Below are positions 6,602-7,279 of a DNA stretch of 7,279 bases, piece after piece. Both the position numbers and the translations under genes were made by a program. The notes under the pieces are model-generated. The model searched no databases. It was not told the origin of the DNA and saw nothing but the letters and a program-made list of their open reading frames with translations. This DNA comes from JBBFMJ01 sp037441225. GTDB lineage: Bacteria; Acidobacteriota; Thermoanaerobaculia; UBA2201. Positions within the stretch are counted from its first letter, which is position 1. The number at the start of each line of letters is the position of its first letter. The stretch lies in contig JBBISU010000127.1 in assembly GCA_037441225.1 (NCBI GenBank), positions 1 to 7,279 on the forward strand. The letters run 5' to 3'.

Positions 6602-7125
6602 TGAGCAATCCTTCCAAACCAACTCAATCAATATTATTTTCTGGCTTTATCTTCAAAGAAAAAGAAATTCTTTTAAATCTTAATTTAGAATTAAAAAATT
6701 TATGGGGCAGCATCTTATTTGAATCTGAAAATTTCCCTTTTGAAATAACTAAATATTACTATAAAGAAATGGGAGAGCCCCTTTATAGAAAATTTATTTT
6801 ATTTGAAAATATCCTTGAAGATCCTTCAAAAATAGTTGAAATAAAATTAAAAAGTTATGAACTGGAAAAGAAATATTCAGTAGAAGGAAAAAGAAAAATA
6901 AATATTGATCCTGGGTATTTAAATAAATTTCAAGTTGTCATCACAACTTTTAAAAATTTTAGCCACAGGATTTATTTGGGAAAAGGCGTTTATGCTCATT
7001 TAGAATATATATTTAAAAAAAAGAAACCAACACCTTTGCCCTGGACTTACCCTGATTTTTTACAAGAAAATTACATAAATTTATTTGAAAAATTTTACAT
7101 AATTTATAGCGAAAAAATAACTTAA
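6601..7125 (+). CDS. DUF4416 family protein
   Basis: A 174-residue protein of the usual length for DUF4416, a conserved family of unknown function found in diverse anaerobic and thermophilic bacteria. Family-like segments, in order, are ILFSGFIF near the start, FPFEITKYYYKEMGEPLYRK (45-64), VEIKLKSYELE (79-89), KINIDPGYL (99-107), HRIYLGKGVYAHLEYIF (122-138) and PWTYPDF (147-153). No signal peptide or membrane helix is seen, so it is probably cytoplasmic. The ATG overlaps the preceding stop in TAATG and there is no Shine-Dalgarno sequence, so it is likely translated by termination-reinitiation. It is the last gene of the operon. The pairing with two envelope proteins does not by itself reveal a function. 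Confidence 0.85.
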   Translation: MSNPSKPTQSILFSGFIFKEKEILLNLNLELKNLWGSILFESENFPFEITKYYYKEMGEPLYRKFILFENILEDPSKIVEIKLKSYELEKKYSVEGKRKINIDPGYLNKFQVVITTFKNFSHRIYLGKGVYAHLEYIFKKKKPTPLPWTYPDFLQENYINLFEKFYIIYSEKIT

Positions 7126-7216
7126 AATCCAATTTCAGTATAAATACTTATCTAATCATTTAATTTACTATAAGTTATAACTTCAAAACATTTTTTAATA
7201 AAACCTTTTTAAGGAC

Positions 7217-7235
7217 AAAGAGCCCTCTTTTTTTT
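7217..7235 (+). terminator. Weak rho-independent terminator after the three-gene operon
   Basis: AAAGA-GCCC-TCTTT can form a five-pair stem with a four-base loop and runs straight into a T tract (7228-7235). The stem is short and A/T-rich, so strength is doubtful, but its position about 90 nt after the operon's last stop and before the next promoter fits. Confidence 0.45.
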
Positions 7236-7264
7236 CATACTTGCACAAAGGAAATAATTTTTTA

Positions 7265-7273
7265 TGCTATAAT
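7265..7273 (+). promoter_or_regulatory. Extended -10 promoter facing out of the window
   Basis: TGCTATAAT is a perfect extended -10 (TGnTATAAT). No -35 box is found at 16-18 bp; TTGCAC at 7241 is 21 bp away, too far. It would drive a plus-strand gene beginning just beyond the window. Confidence 0.5.
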
Positions 7274-7279
7274 ATTTAA

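Larger units (their letters stand above)
7126..7279. other. Intergenic region after the DUF4416 operon, no gene seen
   Basis: These 154 bases have no credible reading frame on either strand. They hold a perfect 12-bp palindrome, AAGTTATAACTT (7172-7183), a small CCTT-TTT-AAGG hairpin (7204-7214), a weak terminator and an outward-facing extended -10 promoter, the last two listed separately. The role of the palindrome is unknown. Confidence 0.6.

Overview
The window is an AT-rich stretch (about 30% GC by eye) of bacterial chromosome, densely coded on both strands. Three things suggest a diderm (Gram-negative-type) bacterium: an outer-membrane beta-barrel protein ending in Phe, several signal peptides, and SD-led genes with sigma70-like promoters. 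Lysine-rich proteins with frequent AGA/AGG arginine codons fit a low-GC, possibly thermophilic lineage. The RTNLG-type secreted domain and the style of subtilase are ones I associate with Acidobacteriota/Aminicenantota-like and other uncultured diderm phyla. That placement is weak, because there is no marker gene here.

Left part, minus strand (3316 down to the window edge): a three-gene secretion/envelope cluster. It is read as a small 8-strand-like beta-barrel (3316-2780), a secreted protein with two tandem beta-rich domains (2771-1881), and a large secreted subtilisin-family (S8) protease (1813 to beyond position 1). The protease runs off the window, so its C-terminus is missing. Its catalytic Asp, His, Asn and Ser are all visible. 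The first two genes are 8 nt apart. The protease has its own promoter, a perfect TTGACA-N17-TATAAT, in the 67-nt gap before it.

Middle (3317-3432): a divergent promoter region. Back-to-back promoters flank a 15-bp palindrome, a candidate shared operator. To the right lies an aldehyde dehydrogenase gene (3433-4857) with all expected catalytic residues, closest by motif to the lactaldehyde/phosphonoacetaldehyde dehydrogenase-like branch. It stands alone, so its substrate cannot be read from context.

Right part, plus strand (4936-7125): a tightly packed three-gene operon. A signal-peptide protein with a helical repeat and a PH/GRAM-like domain overlaps a single-pass membrane protein by 26 nt. 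That protein's stop codon shares one base with the start of a DUF4416 protein. Only the first gene has a Shine-Dalgarno sequence; the other two probably depend on translational coupling. None of the three has a known function. The operon is followed by a weak terminator and then by an extended -10 promoter that points out of the window.

I see no tRNA, rRNA, CRISPR array, insertion sequence or phage gene. The most distinctive points are the secreted protease cluster, the Ca2+-loop-like insertion in the protease, the palindrome between divergent promoters, and the overlapping uncharacterised operon.
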